A stretch of DNA of 64,000 nucleotides from Mesorhizobium sp. dw_380 (GCF_018588885.1 NZ_JAFFIW010000005.1:223196-287195), one strand, 5' to 3'. Counted from the stretch's first letter, positions 29,615 through 38,768 are shown. Translations and numbers: made by a program. The notes: generated from the letters alone by a model not told the origin.

Positions 29615-31183
29615 ATGACGTTTCAAATCGACCGAAACACCGTTGCGCTTGCGGGGGCTTGCCTTGCCTCGCTGCTGTTCGGCCTCGAAATCTCCAGTGT
29701 CCCAGTGATCCTTCCGAAACTGGAAAGCGTGCTCGCCGCCGACTTCAAGGATCTGCAATGGATCATGAACGCCTACACCATTGCCTGCACCACGGTGCTG
29801 ATGGCGACAGGAACACTGGCCGACCGTTTCGGCCGCAAGCGCGTGATGGTGATCACCACCATCGGCTTCGGCCTGGCCTCACTGCTGTGCGGTCTGGCAG
29901 CGAGCGCTCCGCTCCTCATCCTTGCACGCTTTCTGCAAGGCCTGGCGGGAGGGGCGATGTTCACCTGCAGCGTGGCTGTCTTGTCCCATCAGTTTCAGGA
30001 CGGCAGCGAGCGCGGCAAGTCTTTTGTCGCCTGGAGCGTCGTCTCGGGTATCGGGCTTGGCTTTGGTCCCGCCATCGGCGGATTGATCGTCGCATTCTCG
30101 AGCTGGCAGTGGGTGTTCCTCATCCATGTGCCGCTTGCCATCCTTGCCCTGGTCTTCATCGGTGCCGGCGTCACCGAATCGCGCGACCGCAACGCCCAGA
30201 AACTTGACCGTGCCGGTATCCTGACGCTCTCCTTCGCGGTGTTCGGCTTTTCCTATCTGATCACGCAAGGGGCCGATCTCGGCTCTGGCGCCCGCATTGG
30301 CGTGGCGGGCGCGGCCGTACTGGCCTTCATCGCGTTCCTCGTTGCCGAGAAGATCAGTCCCTATCCAATGTTCGATTTCTCCGTGTTCCGCATCCGCCAA
30401 TTTTCGGGAGCGATCATGGGCGGCATCGGCATGAATTTCAGCTACTGGCCGTTCATCATCTATCTGCCGATCTATTTTTCGGGGGTTCTCGGCTACGACA
30501 GCACCAAGACCGGCCTGCTGCTGCTCGTCTACACGCTTCCCTTGATGCTGATGTCCTCGACCGCCGAACGCCTGCGCGCCCGCTATCAGGCGCGGGTGGC
30601 GATCCCGCTCGGATTGCTGACGTTGGGGGTCGGTTTTATCGCCATGAGGATAGGTTCGAGCCTTGAGGGAGCCAACTGGCTGACGATGCTGCCCGGCACG
30701 CTGATCGCCGGCATCGGCATCGGCCTTACCAATTCACCGACCACCAACACCACGACCGGTTCGGTGTCGCCGGATCGGGCCGGCATGGCTTCGGGCATCG
30801 ACATCAGCGCGCGGCTGATCACGCTCGCCATCAACATCGCGGTGCTGGGCCTGCTGTTGACGCAGGGGATCGTTGCCTATCTCAAAACCGCACTGGGCAC
30901 GGCCTTCGACCCGAACGAACTGCGCGCCCTGGCCGAAAAGATCGCCACCGGAAATCTCGATGGCCTCTCGCAATACTCGCCCAGGCTCGCGACCCTCGAC
31001 CCGTCCGGCGCCATCGCGCATGCCGCGTTGGTCAATGGCTTTGGCTGGGTCATGCTCTATAGCGGGATCGGCGTTCTTGCTCTCGCCGTCATCAGCTTCA
31101 TCATCTTCGGCCCCAAAAACGCCGCGCCGCAAGAGGCAAGGGACCGTCATCGTGCTCAGGGTGCAAGCGAAGCTCGATCGTAG
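29615..31183 (+). CDS. MFS transporter, 14-helix DHA2 (EmrB/QacA) type
   Basis: 522 residues from ATG 29615 (an ATG at 29591 is also in frame). Fourteen hydrophobic segments can be counted. The loop-2/3 motif ADRFGRKRVMVITTIGFGL, motif C GIGLGFGPAIGGLIV and QWIMNAYTIACTTVLMATGTL are typical of drug:proton antiporters. Divergently controlled by the adjacent LysR. Substrate unknown. Confidence 0.9.
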   Translation: MTFQIDRNTVALAGACLASLLFGLEISSVPVILPKLESVLAADFKDLQWIMNAYTIACTTVLMATGTLADRFGRKRVMVITTIGFGLASLLCGLAASAPLLILARFLQGLAGGAMFTCSVAVLSHQFQDGSERGKSFVAWSVVSGIGLGFGPAIGGLIVAFSSWQWVFLIHVPLAILALVFIGAGVTESRDRNAQKLDRAGILTLSFAVFGFSYLITQGADLGSGARIGVAGAAVLAFIAFLVAEKISPYPMFDFSVFRIRQFSGAIMGGIGMNFSYWPFIIYLPIYFSGVLGYDSTKTGLLLLVYTLPLMLMSSTAERLRARYQARVAIPLGLLTLGVGFIAMRIGSSLEGANWLTMLPGTLIAGIGIGLTNSPTTNTTTGSVSPDRAGMASGIDISARLITLAINIAVLGLLLTQGIVAYLKTALGTAFDPNELRALAEKIATGNLDGLSQYSPRLATLDPSGAIAHAALVNGFGWVMLYSGIGVLALAVISFIIFGPKNAAPQEARDRHRAQGASEARS

Positions 31184-31234
31184 CCAATGGCCCCGGCTTG
31201 GCGTCGGAGCCCGAGCTCCTGGAGTGACTGCTTC

Positions 31235-32074
31235 TCACCCTTGTCTGCGCGTCATGAAGGCCAGCCGTTCGAACAGATGCACGTCCTGCTCGTTCTTCAG
31301 CAACGCGCCGTGCAGTTTGGGCAGCGCGTTCTTGGGGTCGGCACGCAAATCCTCCGGCGCGATGTCATCGGCGACCAATAGGCGGATCCAGTCGAGCGCC
31401 TCGGAGGTCGATGGCTTCTTCTTCAGGCCAGGCACCTCGCGGATTTCGTAGAACTGGGTGAGGGCCGCGCGCACCAAATTCTGCTTGATGCCGGGGTAGT
31501 GGACGTCGACAATTCTGTGCAGCGTGTCGACGTCGGGAAAACGGATGTAGTGGAAGAAGCAGCGGCGCAGGAAGGCGTCCGGCAATTCCTTCTCATTGTT
31601 GGAGGTGATGATGACGATGGGTCTGATAGCAGCGCGGATGGTCTCGCCGGTTTCGTAGACGAAGAACTCCATCCGATCGAGTTCCTGCAGGAGGTCGTTG
31701 GGGAATTCGATGTCGGCCTTGTCGATCTCGTCGATCAAGAGCACGACCTTCCTGCCGGCCGCGAAGGCCTCCCAGAGCTTGCCGCGCTTGATGTAATTCT
31801 TGATATCGTTGAACCTGATATCGCCGAGCTGGCTGTCGCGCAACCGCGACACCGCGTCATATTCGTAAAGACCCTGCTGGGCTCGCGTCGTCGATTTGAC
31901 ATGCCATTCGATGAGATCGAGGTTAAGTGCTGATGCCAACTGGCGGGCAAGTTCGGTCTTGCCGGTGCCGGGCTCGCCCTTGACCAGCAGAGGCCGCTCC
32001 AGCGCGATCGCCGCGTTGACGGCCACCATCAGATCCTTGTCGGCGACATAGGCCGCCGTGCCTTCGAAACGCAT
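31235..32074 (-). CDS. MoxR-type AAA+ ATPase
   Basis: 279 residues from ATG 32074, GAGGAG 6 nt upstream; the frame is open further upstream but that reads through the 6S RNA region. Walker A GEPGTGKTELAR near residue 35, Walker B VVLLIDEIDKAD near 107, sensor 1 IVIITSNNEKELPDAFLRRC with the arginine finger. Predicted to drive a VWA partner; the VWA gene at 26902 is on the same strand 3 kb downstream. Confidence 0.92.
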   Translation of the reverse strand: MRFEGTAAYVADKDLMVAVNAAIALERPLLVKGEPGTGKTELARQLASALNLDLIEWHVKSTTRAQQGLYEYDAVSRLRDSQLGDIRFNDIKNYIKRGKLWEAFAAGRKVVLLIDEIDKADIEFPNDLLQELDRMEFFVYETGETIRAAIRPIVIITSNNEKELPDAFLRRCFFHYIRFPDVDTLHRIVDVHYPGIKQNLVRAALTQFYEIREVPGLKKKPSTSEALDWIRLLVADDIAPEDLRADPKNALPKLHGALLKNEQDVHLFERLAFMTRRQG

Positions 32075-32466
32075 TCTTGCTCCTCGGTTGGTCCATCGTG
32101 ACCGTAAGGAGGCTGCCCGGCCCGCGCAAGGGTGGGTTGGCAACGGGCGGCGTAAGAGACGCAGGGAAAGGACGCCAATTCTCTGGCGCTTAGCCGGGCG
32201 GCAGCCTATATTGGGCATGACGGTCTGTGCTTCCCGGCAGGAGAACATTTTCCCCGGGGCCTTAACGATCCTTAGGGAGCTGTCCCTGGGAAGACCCGTG
32301 GGTTTTCTCACACGGCGCCCACCTACTTTGTAGGTTCCCGGGATCGCTCTCTCCACCGGTTGTGTGGATCGTCACCTATTCCCGTATCGACGTATTCGTG
32401 AATCGTGCGGCTGCAAACGTCGCTTCCAAAACTCCATCCAGATCTGACCTTTTCTAGCGTCTGTGC
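32075..32466. other. Intergenic region with 6S RNA
   Basis: 392 bp between the divergent moxR-like gene and fau. The half next to fau contains the 6S RNA candidate; the rest should hold the promoters of the RNA and of the ATPase gene. No protein gene. Confidence 0.6.
32247..32405 (+). ncRNA. ssrS: 6S RNA (candidate)
   Basis: Position directly upstream of the 5-formyl-THF cyclo-ligase gene is the conserved location of 6S RNA in many proteobacteria. A long helix can form from CGATCCTTAGGGA (32265-32278) with TTCCCGGGATCG (32334-32346), enclosing hairpins CCGTGGGTTTTCTCACACGG and CCTACTTTGTAGG. These segments match my memory of alphaproteobacterial 6S sequences. Both ends are estimates. 6S binds the sigma-70 holoenzyme as a promoter mimic. 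Confidence 0.65.
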
Positions 32467-33054
32467 ATGACATCCCTCAAGGACCTGAAAAAACAGCTGC
32501 GCAAGGATGCACTTGGGCGCCGTGACGCGCTCGATGAATTCTGGCGGGTGGAGGCAGCGCTCGAAATGGCCGAGACGGCGCGCGATCATCTGGCTATCGA
32601 GCCCGGTCAGATCGTGTCGGGTTTCTGGCCGATGCGTTCGGAAGTCGACGTCAGGCCGCTGATGTTCGCCTTGCGCGAACAGGGCGCGAGGCTTTGCTTG
32701 CCTGCCATTCTCGACAAGACCACTATCGTCTTTCGCGAACTGGTGCACGGCGCACCGATGGTCGAGATGGGTTTCGGCACGGTCGGGCCCCATCCGGAGG
32801 CCGAGGTTCTTGACCCCTCGGTGATGCTGGTGCCGCTCGCCGCCTTCGACGCGCGCGGCCATCGCATTGGCTATGGCGCCGGGCATTATGACCGGGCGAT
32901 CGCGCGGCTGCATGCCGCGGGACGCCGGCCACGATTGATCGGCATTGCCTTCGACTGCCAGGAGGTGGGGCTGGTTCCTAATGAGGATCATGATGTCATC
33001 GTCCCGGAAATACTCACCGAGAGCGGGTTGCGCCAGTTCGCACCAGAATTGTAG
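32467..33054 (+). CDS. fau: 5-formyltetrahydrofolate cyclo-ligase
   Basis: 195 residues. N-terminal LKKQLRKDALGRRDAL (basic substrate helix), central VSGFWPMRSEVDVRPLM, and the C-terminal nucleotide loop GHRIGYGAGHYDRAIARL, the family signature. Converts 5-formyl-THF to 5,10-methenyl-THF with ATP. Directly downstream of the 6S RNA candidate; no clear ribosome binding site is visible, so it may be expressed by read-through of the RNA. Confidence 0.94.
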   Translation: MTSLKDLKKQLRKDALGRRDALDEFWRVEAALEMAETARDHLAIEPGQIVSGFWPMRSEVDVRPLMFALREQGARLCLPAILDKTTIVFRELVHGAPMVEMGFGTVGPHPEAEVLDPSVMLVPLAAFDARGHRIGYGAGHYDRAIARLHAAGRRPRLIGIAFDCQEVGLVPNEDHDVIVPEILTESGLRQFAPEL

Positions 33055-33070
33055 ATAGTTCTTTGGAACG

Positions 33071-33110
33071 CATGATCTTTGCCGAAAAGTCATGCCACTT
33101 TTCGGGATTA
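33071..33110. repeat. Intergenic palindromic repeat, family B, copy 2
   Basis: CATGATC...CCGAAAAG...CTTTTCGG, same design as 19705-19746 and 51503-51544 but with a degenerate right end (GATTAGG in place of GATCATG). It ends 7 bp before the start codon of the next gene. Confidence 0.75.
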
Positions 33111-33117
33111 GGCGTAG

Positions 33118-33942
33118 ATGAGACTTCTCTTCCTCGGCGACATGGTCGGCAAGACGGGACGCACGGCGGTGTGGGAACAACTGCCTGGCCTGATCTCGGA
33201 CTTCAAACTCGACTTCGTCATCGTCAATGGCGAGAACGCCGCCGGCGGCTTCGGCATTACCGAGGAGATCTTCCGCGAGACCATCGCGGCCGGCGCTGAT
33301 GTCGTCACCACCGGCAACCATGTCTGGGACCAGCGCGACGCTTTGGCCTTCGCGCCGCGCGAAGAACGCTTCCTGCGTCCCTCGAATTTTCCCAAGGGCA
33401 CGCCCGGGCGCGGCTCCGGCGTCTACATCGCCAGGAGCGGCGCGCGCGTGCTGGTCGCCAACATCATGGGCCGGGTGTTCATGCATCCCGAACTTGACGA
33501 TCCGTTCCAGGCCGGCGAGCGCGAGCTTGCCGCCTGTCCGCTCGGCGAGCAGGCGGATGCGGTGGTGATCGATTTCCACGCCGAGGCAACGTCGGAAAAG
33601 ATGTGCTTCGCGCATTTCGTCGACGGCCGCGCCAGCCTCGTCGTCGGCACCCACACGCACCAGCCGACCGGCGATCACCAGATCCTCAACGGCGGCACCG
33701 GTTACATCTCCGACGCCGGCATGTGCGGCGACTACGATTCCTCGCTCGGCATGGACAAGGAGGAGCCGCTCAACCGGTTCCTGTCGAAAGTGCCCAAGGG
33801 GCGTTTCGAGGCGGCGACCGGTCCGGCGACCTTGTGCGGCGTCGGTGTCGATATTTCCGACCGCACGGGATTGACCGAGAAGATCGCGCCGTTTCGCCGC
33901 GGGCCGCGATTGGAAGAAACGGCCCCATCCTTCTGGTCATGA
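33118..33942 (+). CDS. TIGR00282-type metallophosphoesterase (YmdB-like)
   Basis: 274 residues, full length. Metal ligands: FLGDMVGKTGR (Asp), VNGENAAGGFG (Glu/Asn), TTGNHVWDQRD (Asn-His), and GTHTHQPTGDHQIL (two His). In Bacillus, YmdB is a cyclic-nucleotide phosphodiesterase and a moonlighting regulator. Start follows a palindromic repeat; AGG in the repeat edge is the only ribosome-site candidate. Usual neighbour of fau. Confidence 0.92.
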   Translation: MRLLFLGDMVGKTGRTAVWEQLPGLISDFKLDFVIVNGENAAGGFGITEEIFRETIAAGADVVTTGNHVWDQRDALAFAPREERFLRPSNFPKGTPGRGSGVYIARSGARVLVANIMGRVFMHPELDDPFQAGERELAACPLGEQADAVVIDFHAEATSEKMCFAHFVDGRASLVVGTHTHQPTGDHQILNGGTGYISDAGMCGDYDSSLGMDKEEPLNRFLSKVPKGRFEAATGPATLCGVGVDISDRTGLTEKIAPFRRGPRLEETAPSFWS

Positions 33943-34012
33943 CATTGATATGCTGGAGTATAGTACCTAACTGGCGACGAAACTGCTCTAGATCGTAGAG
34001 GGGACGACCTCC

Positions 34013-34780
34013 ATGCAGCTCGTTGAATTCCTGGCGCCGCATTTTCAATTCGTTTCCGACCCAACCGCCTGGGTCGCTTTGCTGACGCTGGTGGTGCTGG
34101 AGATCGTGCTCGGCATCGACAATCTGATCTTCATCTCGATCCTGACCAATAAGCTGCCCGAGGGGCAAAGGGCCCGCGCCCGCCGGCTCGGCATTTCGGC
34201 CGCGCTGGTCATGCGGCTGGTGCTGCTGGCCACCATTTCGATCATCGTCCAACTGACGACGCCGGTCTTCACCGCATTCGGCCACGGCTTCTCCTGGCGT
34301 GACCTGATCCTGATCGCCGGTGGCCTGTTCCTGGTCTGGAAGGCGACCAAGGAAATCCATCACACGGTCGATCCCGATGATCATCAGGACACGATGCTGG
34401 GCGAGACGATCAAGATCTCGCTCGCCGGCGCGATCTTCCAGATCCTCTTGCTCGATCTTGTCTTCTCGATCGATTCCATCATCACCGCCGTCGGCATGAC
34501 CGATGAGATCATCATCATGTATATCGCCGTGATCGTGGCCGTCACCGTGATGATGCTGGCGGCGGGGCCGCTGGCGAATTTCATCGCCAGGAACCCGAGC
34601 ATCGTGATGCTGGCGCTGGGCTTCCTTTTGATGATCGGCATGACGCTGATCGCCGACGGCATGGGCTATCACGTGCCCAAGGGCTACATCTACGCGGCGA
34701 TGGGTTTTTCGGCGCTGGTCGAGGCCCTCAACATGCTGGCGCGGCAGCGCAAGAAGGCGAAATCCGGCGACGGGCACTGA
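34013..34780 (+). CDS. TerC/Alx family integral membrane protein
   Basis: 255 residues, seven hydrophobic segments. [19 protein letters not shown] and [19 protein letters not shown] carry the paired acidic motifs (GIDN, SIDS) typical of Ter[21 protein letters not shown] is the last helix. The family exports manganese/calcium or aids tellurite resistance. GAGGGG ribosome site 8 nt upstream. No Mn riboswitch fits in the 70-bp leader. Confidence 0.9.
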   Translation: MQLVEFLAPHFQFVSDPTAWVALLTLVVLEIVLGIDNLIFISILTNKLPEGQRARARRLGISAALVMRLVLLATISIIVQLTTPVFTAFGHGFSWRDLILIAGGLFLVWKATKEIHHTVDPDDHQDTMLGETIKISLAGAIFQILLLDLVFSIDSIITAVGMTDEIIIMYIAVIVAVTVMMLAAGPLANFIARNPSIVMLALGFLLMIGMTLIADGMGYHVPKGYIYAAMGFSALVEALNMLARQRKKAKSGDGH

Positions 34781-34843
34781 TGCTAAGCACCATCGTCATC
34801 CTCGGGCTTGACCTTCATCGCGAGCCTTCCTCCTCAAGATCGC

Positions 34844-35326
34844 TCAAACATTGGTCTCGTTGGCGGGTTCGCCCTTCATCTCGCTGCGGTAATAGCCCTC
34901 GCGCAAATTGATGCCGTATTCGAGATAGGCCTTCATGCAAGCCAGCATCTGTGACCAGCCCTCGCAATTGAGGTAGGATTTCTTCAGGCCGACGGCGCCT
35001 TCCCGCCAGCCCGATTCCGCGATGGTGACGAAGGTGCCGCCATCGTCCAGCGGTTCGAAATTCATCTCGATGCGGGTCTTGTAGGCCGGCTTGCCGTCGG
35101 CGTCGGTGGCGTCCCAGCGCAGCACGATGCGGCTGTCCTTCACCACCTCGTCGACCTCGACCGGCACCTTGCCCCACCAGACGACACCAACGCCTGATAC
35201 CAGCGGCGCGCTGGCGCCGCCTATGGTGGTGAAATAGCCGCTCAGCTTCTTCGGATTGACGACCGCGTCGAAGACTTCGGCGACCGGTTTGCCAATGCGT
35301 CCGGAAACCCTGAATCCAAGAGACAT
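34844..35326 (-). CDS. SRPBCC/AHSA1-like domain protein
   Basis: 160 residues from ATG 35326; AAGGAGTT is 8 nt upstream of it and only 2 nt from the in-frame GTG 35332. FRVSGRIGKPVAEVFDAVVN and GWREGAVGLKKSYLNCEGW are typical of the START-like SRPBCC fold (DUF3284/AHA1 group), with KMNFEPLDDGG-like strand NFEPLDDGGTFVTIAESG. Ligand unknown. Divergent from an ArsR gene, a very common pair in which the ArsR represses both. Confidence 0.88.
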   Translation of the reverse strand: MSLGFRVSGRIGKPVAEVFDAVVNPKKLSGYFTTIGGASAPLVSGVGVVWWGKVPVEVDEVVKDSRIVLRWDATDADGKPAYKTRIEMNFEPLDDGGTFVTIAESGWREGAVGLKKSYLNCEGWSQMLACMKAYLEYGINLREGYYRSEMKGEPANETNV

Positions 35327-35359
35327 GTCCACAACTCCTTTCTTGCTTGGCTCGACGAT

Positions 35360-35379
35360 ATGTTATAGAAACATAACAT
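35360..35379. promoter_or_regulatory. Probable ArsR operator
   Basis: ATGTTAT-AGAAAC-ATAACAT, 7-bp perfect arms, between the divergent SRPBCC and ArsR genes. The right arm contains the first two bases of the ArsR start codon. Confidence 0.7.
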
Positions 35380-35701
35380 GTCAAGCCGATCGCAAGACGA
35401 CAATGTTTTCAAGGCGCTGGCACATCCGCGCCGGCGCGAAATGCTCGACCAACTGAAAGACGAGCCAAAAACCACGGGCATGCTGTGCGGCGCCTTTCCC
35501 GACATCGACCGCTGTACCGTCATGCTGCATCTCAAGGTGCTGGAGGAGGCCGACCTGATTGTCGCGCGCCGTGAAGGCCGCGAGCGCTGGAACCATCTCA
35601 ACGCGCTGCCGATCAAGCAGATCCACGACCGCTGGATCAGCCAGTATGCCGGTCACGCGCTCAGCATCATCGACCGGCTGAAATCCGATCTCGGGGCGTG
35701 A
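35378..35701 (+). CDS. ArsR family transcriptional regulator
   Basis: 107 residues. The winged helix is VFKALAHPRRREMLDQLKDE then CTVMLHLKVLEEADLIVARREGRERWNHLNA, with no obvious metal-binding cysteine pair, so it is likely of the metal-independent SRPBCC-associated subgroup. The ATG lies in the operator and no Shine-Dalgarno precedes it, so a leaderless transcript is possible. Confidence 0.9.
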   Translation: MSSRSQDDNVFKALAHPRRREMLDQLKDEPKTTGMLCGAFPDIDRCTVMLHLKVLEEADLIVARREGRERWNHLNALPIKQIHDRWISQYAGHALSIIDRLKSDLGA

Positions 35702-35911
35702 GCCACGCTGTCTCTTACGTCACGAACGTGGCGCGGCTGGACGAGCGGCTGGACGAATTGAGCCGATTTATCTATAAGCCGGCCATTCCGACAGAGAACG
35801 CCGTGCTTCCGCACCTGGGACGCTCTGAAATTTTGAATTCGAGCATTTTGCAAAGGCGAGGTGATCTACCTGGCCGGACGATGCTCTAGCCGAGAAGACG
35901 ACAGGGGTGCC

Positions 35912-36661
35912 ATGGCTGGCCATTCACAGTTCAAGAACATCATGCACCGCAAGGGCCGTCAGGACGCGGTGCGGTCGAAAATGTTTTCCAAGCTGGCGCG
36001 CGAAATCACCGTTGCCGCCAAGAGCGGCACGCCGGATCCATCGATGAATCCGCGCCTGCGCCTGGCGATCCAGAACGCCAAGGCCGTGTCGATGCCCAAG
36101 GACAACATCCAGCGCGCCATCAACAAGGCTTCGATGGGCGATGCCGAAAACTACGAAGCCGTGCGCTATGAGGGCTATGGCCCAGGTGGCGTCGCCGTCA
36201 TCGTCGAGGCCCTGACCGACAACCGCAACCGCTCGGCGTCGAATGTGCGCGCGGCCTTCACCAAGGCCGGCGGTGCGATGGGCGAAACCGGCTCGGTGTC
36301 CTTCATGTGGGACCGTGTTGGCGAGATCTACTATCCGGCATCGGCCGGCAGCGCCGACAAGGTCATGGAAGCGGCGATCGAAGCCGGCGCCGACGACGTG
36401 GAATCCGACGAGGAAGGCCACACGATCTATTGCGCCTTCGAGAATCTCGGCGAAGTGTCGAAGGCACTGGAAAGCTCGCTCGGCGAGGCGGAATCGGTGA
36501 AGCTGATCTGGCGGCCGCAGACCAATGTTCCGGTCGACGAGGAGCGGGCCCAATCGCTGATGAAGCTGGTCGCCACGCTCGAGGACGACGACGACGTGCA
36601 AAGCGTCTACGCCAATTTCGAAGTCGACGACGAGACACTGGCCAAGCTCAGCGCGGCATAG
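35912..36661 (+). CDS. YebC/PmpR family protein
   Basis: 249 residues from ATG 35912 (AGGGGTG upstream). N-terminus [20 protein letters not shown] and [16 protein letters not shown] are diagnostic. Recently tied to relief of ribosome stalling at proline-rich stretches, formerly annotated as transcription factor. In many bacteria yebC is next to ruvC; here ruvC is 24 kb further on. Confidence 0.95.
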   Translation: MAGHSQFKNIMHRKGRQDAVRSKMFSKLAREITVAAKSGTPDPSMNPRLRLAIQNAKAVSMPKDNIQRAINKASMGDAENYEAVRYEGYGPGGVAVIVEALTDNRNRSASNVRAAFTKAGGAMGETGSVSFMWDRVGEIYYPASAGSADKVMEAAIEAGADDVESDEEGHTIYCAFENLGEVSKALESSLGEAESVKLIWRPQTNVPVDEERAQSLMKLVATLEDDDDVQSVYANFEVDDETLAKLSAA

Positions 36662-36756
36662 ATCTCAGGTCGCTGCGATATAAGCGCATGCGGAAACCGC
36701 TGTCCGGCGGCGACCTGTCCGCGGTAAATTTTGTCAGGCATCAACCGGGGGGACGG

Positions 36757-37545
36757 ATGACCGACTATGACGAGGCTCGGCTTGCCGACGCGATGGCCTG
36801 GCCTCGCCCGAGTGGCATATGGCGCCGGCTTTTCGCCTCGCTCATCGATTATCTTATCGTCCTGATTGCTCTTTATTCGCTGATAGCGATTCTGTTTCTG
36901 ACAACCGACGGCGGCGTGAAAGGCAGCTTCTGGCTCACCTGGAGAACATGTCAGGCGGCTACGGTGCATGGAGATGCGTCGCTTGCCCCTTACAATTGGC
37001 AGGTGTGTAGAACATCAGTATTTGATTTGGCGGTCGCCGAATGGGCAGTGGGCACGAGCCCGAGTTCGCAATCGGCCGAAACCGCCTCCATTTCAATCGA
37101 TCTTGATCCGCGAGGAAACTTCCGACCCGCGGCGCTGAATCTGGGTTTCCTCGAATTGGTCGTTCTCGCGTCTTATCTCCTTGTCATGGAGTGGACGTCA
37201 GGCCAACCGATCGGCAAGCGGGTCATGGCGATCGCCGTGCATGATCAGGATGACAAGGAAAGGGTCGGACTACCCGTCCGCAAGGCCTTTCGGCGGCAGG
37301 TGATGAAGTTTCTCGGTGCATTGCCTATGACGCTCTCAGGAGGGTGGTACGCTTTTCAGGCTTGGGGCAGCGCTCCTGGGGCGACGCAGGACTTCTCCAA
37401 GCTGGAAATTGCGGGTGCATACGCCGCGTTGTTTCTGACTTTGGTCTGGCCGATCTGGATCGCTATATCCATAGTTCTAGGTAACGAGCCGATACACGAT
37501 CGTTTTGCCGGGACCACAGTCCGCGTAGAGGAACCCCAGACATGA
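36757..37545 (+). CDS. RDD family membrane protein
   Basis: 262 residues from ATG 36757 with GGGGGGA before it. The first helix starts RRLFASLIDYLIVLIALYSL (the Arg..Asp pair of RDD), a ~100-residue polar loop follows, then LGFLELVVLASYLLVMEWTSGQPIGKRVMAIAV (QPIGKR motif) and a last helix pair near IVLGNEPIHDRFAGTTV. Transport role is unproven. Overlaps the next gene (ATGA). Confidence 0.85.
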   Translation: MTDYDEARLADAMAWPRPSGIWRRLFASLIDYLIVLIALYSLIAILFLTTDGGVKGSFWLTWRTCQAATVHGDASLAPYNWQVCRTSVFDLAVAEWAVGTSPSSQSAETASISIDLDPRGNFRPAALNLGFLELVVLASYLLVMEWTSGQPIGKRVMAIAVHDQDDKERVGLPVRKAFRRQVMKFLGALPMTLSGGWYAFQAWGSAPGATQDFSKLEIAGAYAALFLTLVWPIWIAISIVLGNEPIHDRFAGTTVRVEEPQT

Positions 37546-37838
37546 GCGTGTCGGAGAAGCCCTGCGTCGTCATCACCTATTGCACGCAGTGCCAGTGGCT
37601 GTTGCGCGCCGGCTGGATGGCGCAGGAACTGCTCTCCACCTTCGGCACCGATCTCGGCGCAGTGACGCTGGTGCCCGGCACCGGCGGCATCTTCACCATC
37701 TCGTGCAACGACGTGCTGGTCTGGGACCGCAAGCGCGACGGTGGCTTTCCGGACGCGGCCAAGCTCAAACAGCTGGTCCGCGATGTCATCGACCCGGATC
37801 GCGACCTTGGTCATTCCGATCGGAAGACCAAAGCGTAG
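37542..37838 (+). CDS. SelT/SelW/SelH family protein (cysteine form)
   Basis: 98 residues with the redox CxxC motif near the N-terminus, VITYCTQCQWLLRAG, in a thioredoxin-like fold; GTGGIFTISCNDVLVWDRKRDGGFPD is the conserved C-terminal half. In selenoproteins the second position is selenocysteine; here it is cysteine (TGC), so no recoding. Start overlaps the stop of the RDD gene. Confidence 0.9.
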   Translation: MSVSEKPCVVITYCTQCQWLLRAGWMAQELLSTFGTDLGAVTLVPGTGGIFTISCNDVLVWDRKRDGGFPDAAKLKQLVRDVIDPDRDLGHSDRKTKA

Positions 37839-37856
37839 AGGTCGCCGGCGCTGCCG

Positions 37857-38552
37857 TCACTTTCCTCGCCACGCACCGAAGGCGGCGCCGATCGCGATGC
37901 CCATGGCAATGCCGATCGGAAGGTCTTCCAGGGCGGTGCCGAGCGCGGCGCCGACACCAACTCCGATTGCCATGCCGAAGGCCATATTCGAATATTGATC
38001 CTTCAAAACGCGTCTCCCAACGATCGTGCTGAACTGTTCAGGCGCAGAGATTGCTTCGGCTCTTGCCGTCAACGCGCGCGCGGCGAACCAGAAAGATGCC
38101 ATTGCGGCTATTCCGGTGATGGCGCGGACATGGTTCCACATCACCCACTCATCAAGGTAGCGCGACCATACCGCAGCGCCTTCGCTGCTGGCTGGGTCGA
38201 CCGCGGCCAATGCATCGTTGAGCGGCACGTTGAAGACCACGGTCACGATCGGGTTGCCGACGAGATAGATCAGGGCTCCGGCGAGAAGCCAGAACGAGCC
38301 CGGCTGGCTCCAGCCGATGATGGCGCCGGCGATGAGCACGAGGCAGACAAGCCCGGTGCCGAAAAGCGCCGTCATGAAAGCCGGCGTGATGACGGTGATG
38401 CTGATCGAGTTCATCGCGGCGATGCCGGCCGCGGCCGGCAGGCGGGCGAATGCCGGCATGACGAAATTGGAAAAGGCGAAGAACACGCCGCCGACGACGC
38501 CCGAGCCGATAGCGGCGACGAAGATCAGGGTGGGAAGAATTTTCGTGATCAT
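37857..38552 (-). CDS. DUF1772 membrane protein with glycine-rich C-terminal extension
   Basis: 231 residues from ATG 38552 (GGAG 8 nt upstream). Residues 1-160 are a DUF1772-type four-helix protein (LIFVAAIGSGVVGGVFFAFS, HVRAITGIAAMASFWFAARAL). DUF1772 proteins normally end there. About 65 further residues end in MAFGMAIGVGVGAALGTALE and IGIAMGIAIGAAFGAWRGK, a glycine-zipper-like hairpin that resembles separate small membrane proteins. Divergent from a TetR gene. Fusion or frameshift should be considered. Confidence 0.8.
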   Translation of the reverse strand: MITKILPTLIFVAAIGSGVVGGVFFAFSNFVMPAFARLPAAAGIAAMNSISITVITPAFMTALFGTGLVCLVLIAGAIIGWSQPGSFWLLAGALIYLVGNPIVTVVFNVPLNDALAAVDPASSEGAAVWSRYLDEWVMWNHVRAITGIAAMASFWFAARALTARAEAISAPEQFSTIVGRRVLKDQYSNMAFGMAIGVGVGAALGTALEDLPIGIAMGIAIGAAFGAWRGK

Positions 38553-38676
38553 GTCAGTTGCTCCAGATGCCGTTAGCGGCGGTTTCGATTGCGTAAGCTG
38601 AAAAGCCTTTCGGCGGGCGACCTCGTTGCGGGCGTCGAGCCCTGCTGAACCGGATGGGTTTTCCTTCTTTAAAACA

Positions 38677-38723
38677 CGAATAATCCTCATATTTGCAAAA
38701 CGTGATAAACCCTCGTATTTTGC
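38677..38723. promoter_or_regulatory. Paired operator-like direct repeats (TetR)
   Basis: CGAATAATCCTCATATTTGC (38677-38696) and GATAAACCCTCGTATTTTGC (38704-38723) share CCTC-TATTT-GC, 27 bp apart, in the divergent DUF1772/TetR region. Likely sites for the TetR regulator at 38769. Confidence 0.6.
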
Positions 38724-38768
38724 GAGTCAAGCCATCCCCTGGCGATTTTGTTGAAGTTGGAGCAAGGC

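Noticed and set aside
33943..34012. Manganese (yybP-ykoY) riboswitch before terC
   Set aside because: The 70-bp gap is too short and lacks the conserved loops.
37542..37838. Selenocysteine-containing SelT-like protein
   Set aside because: The CxxC position is an ordinary TGC codon and no in-frame TGA with a SECIS-like structure is needed.
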